This document shows, one piece after another, positions 6,429 to 6,993 of a stretch of DNA of 6,993 bases. This stretch comes from PUPG01 sp031323845 (GTDB lineage: Bacteria > Bacteroidota > Bacteroidia > Bacteroidales > UBA7960). The position numbers and the translations under genes are program-made. How positions within the stretch are numbered: position 1 is the stretch's first letter; each line of letters starts with the position of its first letter. The DNA lies in NCBI GenBank assembly GCA_031323845.1, contig JAVIYP010000091.1:1-6993 (forward strand), read 5' to 3'. Below the pieces are notes generated by a model, which worked only from the letters and a program-made list of their open reading frames with translations, had not been told where the DNA came from and searched no databases.

Positions 6429-6993
6429 TTATTCAGCTACCAATCCGCCGCCGGGTTCAACGCCCGGAATTTCATACAGTCCGAAATCAACCAGCACGTT
6501 CGCCACACCATTAACCACAAATTGAACGGCAATTACGGCAAGGATCAGGCCAAACACCTTGGTAATGATCTGTCTTCCGGAATCACCCAGGTACCGCACA
6601 ATCACCTTGGAATATACCATGGAATAATAGCAGCTTATGGTGGTGAAGAGCACGGCAATAAATACGATTACGGTATGGTAAATCGTTGGTGCCTCACTGG
6701 TAAGTATCATGACGGTGGCAATGGAGCCGGGTCCGCTGATAAAGGGTATTGCCAGGGGAATAACAGAAATGTCATCCGCTATTTGTCCTTCGGGCTTCTC
6801 CGACGAATCATTGCTTTCGCTGCGACTGCTGATCATTCCCATGGCGATTCCAAAAAGAATGATACCCCCGGCTATTCGAAATGCCGCCAGCGTAATGCCA
6901 AACAGCTGAAAGATCAGACCACCCAGCAAGGCAAAAACGAAAAAGAGGCTCGTGGATATTCGTGTAGCCTTCAGTGCGATTTCCCTGCGTTTG
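6429..6993 (-). CDS. MarC-family integral membrane protein, N-terminus cut off
   Basis: The frame is open to the right edge. It gives 187 visible residues beginning KRREIALKATRISTSLFFVF; the N-terminal portion, probably 25-40 residues with the first membrane segment, lies outside. MarC/UPF0056 hallmarks, numbered from the first visible residue, are the FRIAGGIILFGIAMGMI helix (from about 38) and PLAIPFISGPGSIATV with GPG at 87-89. Further hydrophobic helices lie at about 102-125 and 143-165. Between the two hallmark motifs is a polar loop, SSRSESNDSSEKPEGQ, of the kind normal in this family. The family sits in the inner membrane with about six helices. Its transport role is unproven, and the old link to multiple antibiotic resistance in E. 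coli has been withdrawn. A TTG at 6927-6929 is an internal codon, not the start, because conserved family sequence continues upstream of it. Confidence 0.9.
   Translation of the reverse strand, partial: KRREIALKATRISTSLFFVFALLGGLIFQLFGITLAAFRIAGGIILFGIAMGMISSRSESNDSSEKPEGQIADDISVIPLAIPFISGPGSIATVMILTSEAPTIYHTVIVFIAVLFTTISCYYSMVYSKVIVRYLGDSGRQIITKVFGLILAVIAVQFVVNGVANVLVDFGLYEIPGVEPGGGLVAE

Overview
The window looks like a chromosomal segment of a member of the Bacteroidota. Three things support this. A very large secreted protein ends in a type IX secretion system (T9SS) type A sorting domain. There is a remnant of a secreted agmatine-deiminase/PAD-family protein of the kind common in this phylum. 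The left end carries the 'TCTGACTTC' and 'TTCAACGA' filler repeats often seen between genes in these genomes. Genus and order cannot be fixed from the sequence. Every recognisable gene is on the minus strand.

Layout from left to right. Positions 1-415 have no gene. They hold three blocks of short degenerate repeats (1-204) and a pair of ACGTCAT elements exactly 30 bp apart with an inverted copy (263-317), which look like an operator or promoter. Positions 416-1621 encode a probable lipoprotein serine hydrolase of the class C beta-lactamase/penicillin-binding fold. Positions 1736-2050 are the 5' stub of a secreted agmatine-deiminase/peptidylarginine-deiminase-like gene whose catalytic body is missing. 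Positions 2170-2208 form a perfect 10-bp hairpin just after the next gene and probably end its transcription. Positions 2231-5806 encode a 1191-residue exported protein. Its parts are a parallel beta-helix region built from a near-identical 206-residue unit (two full copies and a partial third), two InlB-like repeats, a short beta domain, a dockerin-like calcium-binding module, a cohesin-like module and a T9SS sorting domain. Positions 5807-6428 are a 622-bp non-coding interval, very AT-rich in the middle, with a good Shine-Dalgarno and some leader-like repeats. Positions 6429-6993 are the 3' part of a MarC-family membrane protein gene that runs off the right edge.

The genes do not form an evident pathway. 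Each is separated by more than 100 bp, and at least the beta-helix gene appears to be its own transcription unit with its own RBS and terminator. The shared theme is envelope and export: one lipoprotein, one signal-peptide stub, one T9SS cargo and one inner-membrane protein. I see no CRISPR array, intact mobile element, tRNA or rRNA, and no convincing undescribed multi-gene system. The most interesting features are the intragenic repeat array, which shows signs of mosaic exchange between copies, and the orphan operator-like repeats at the left.
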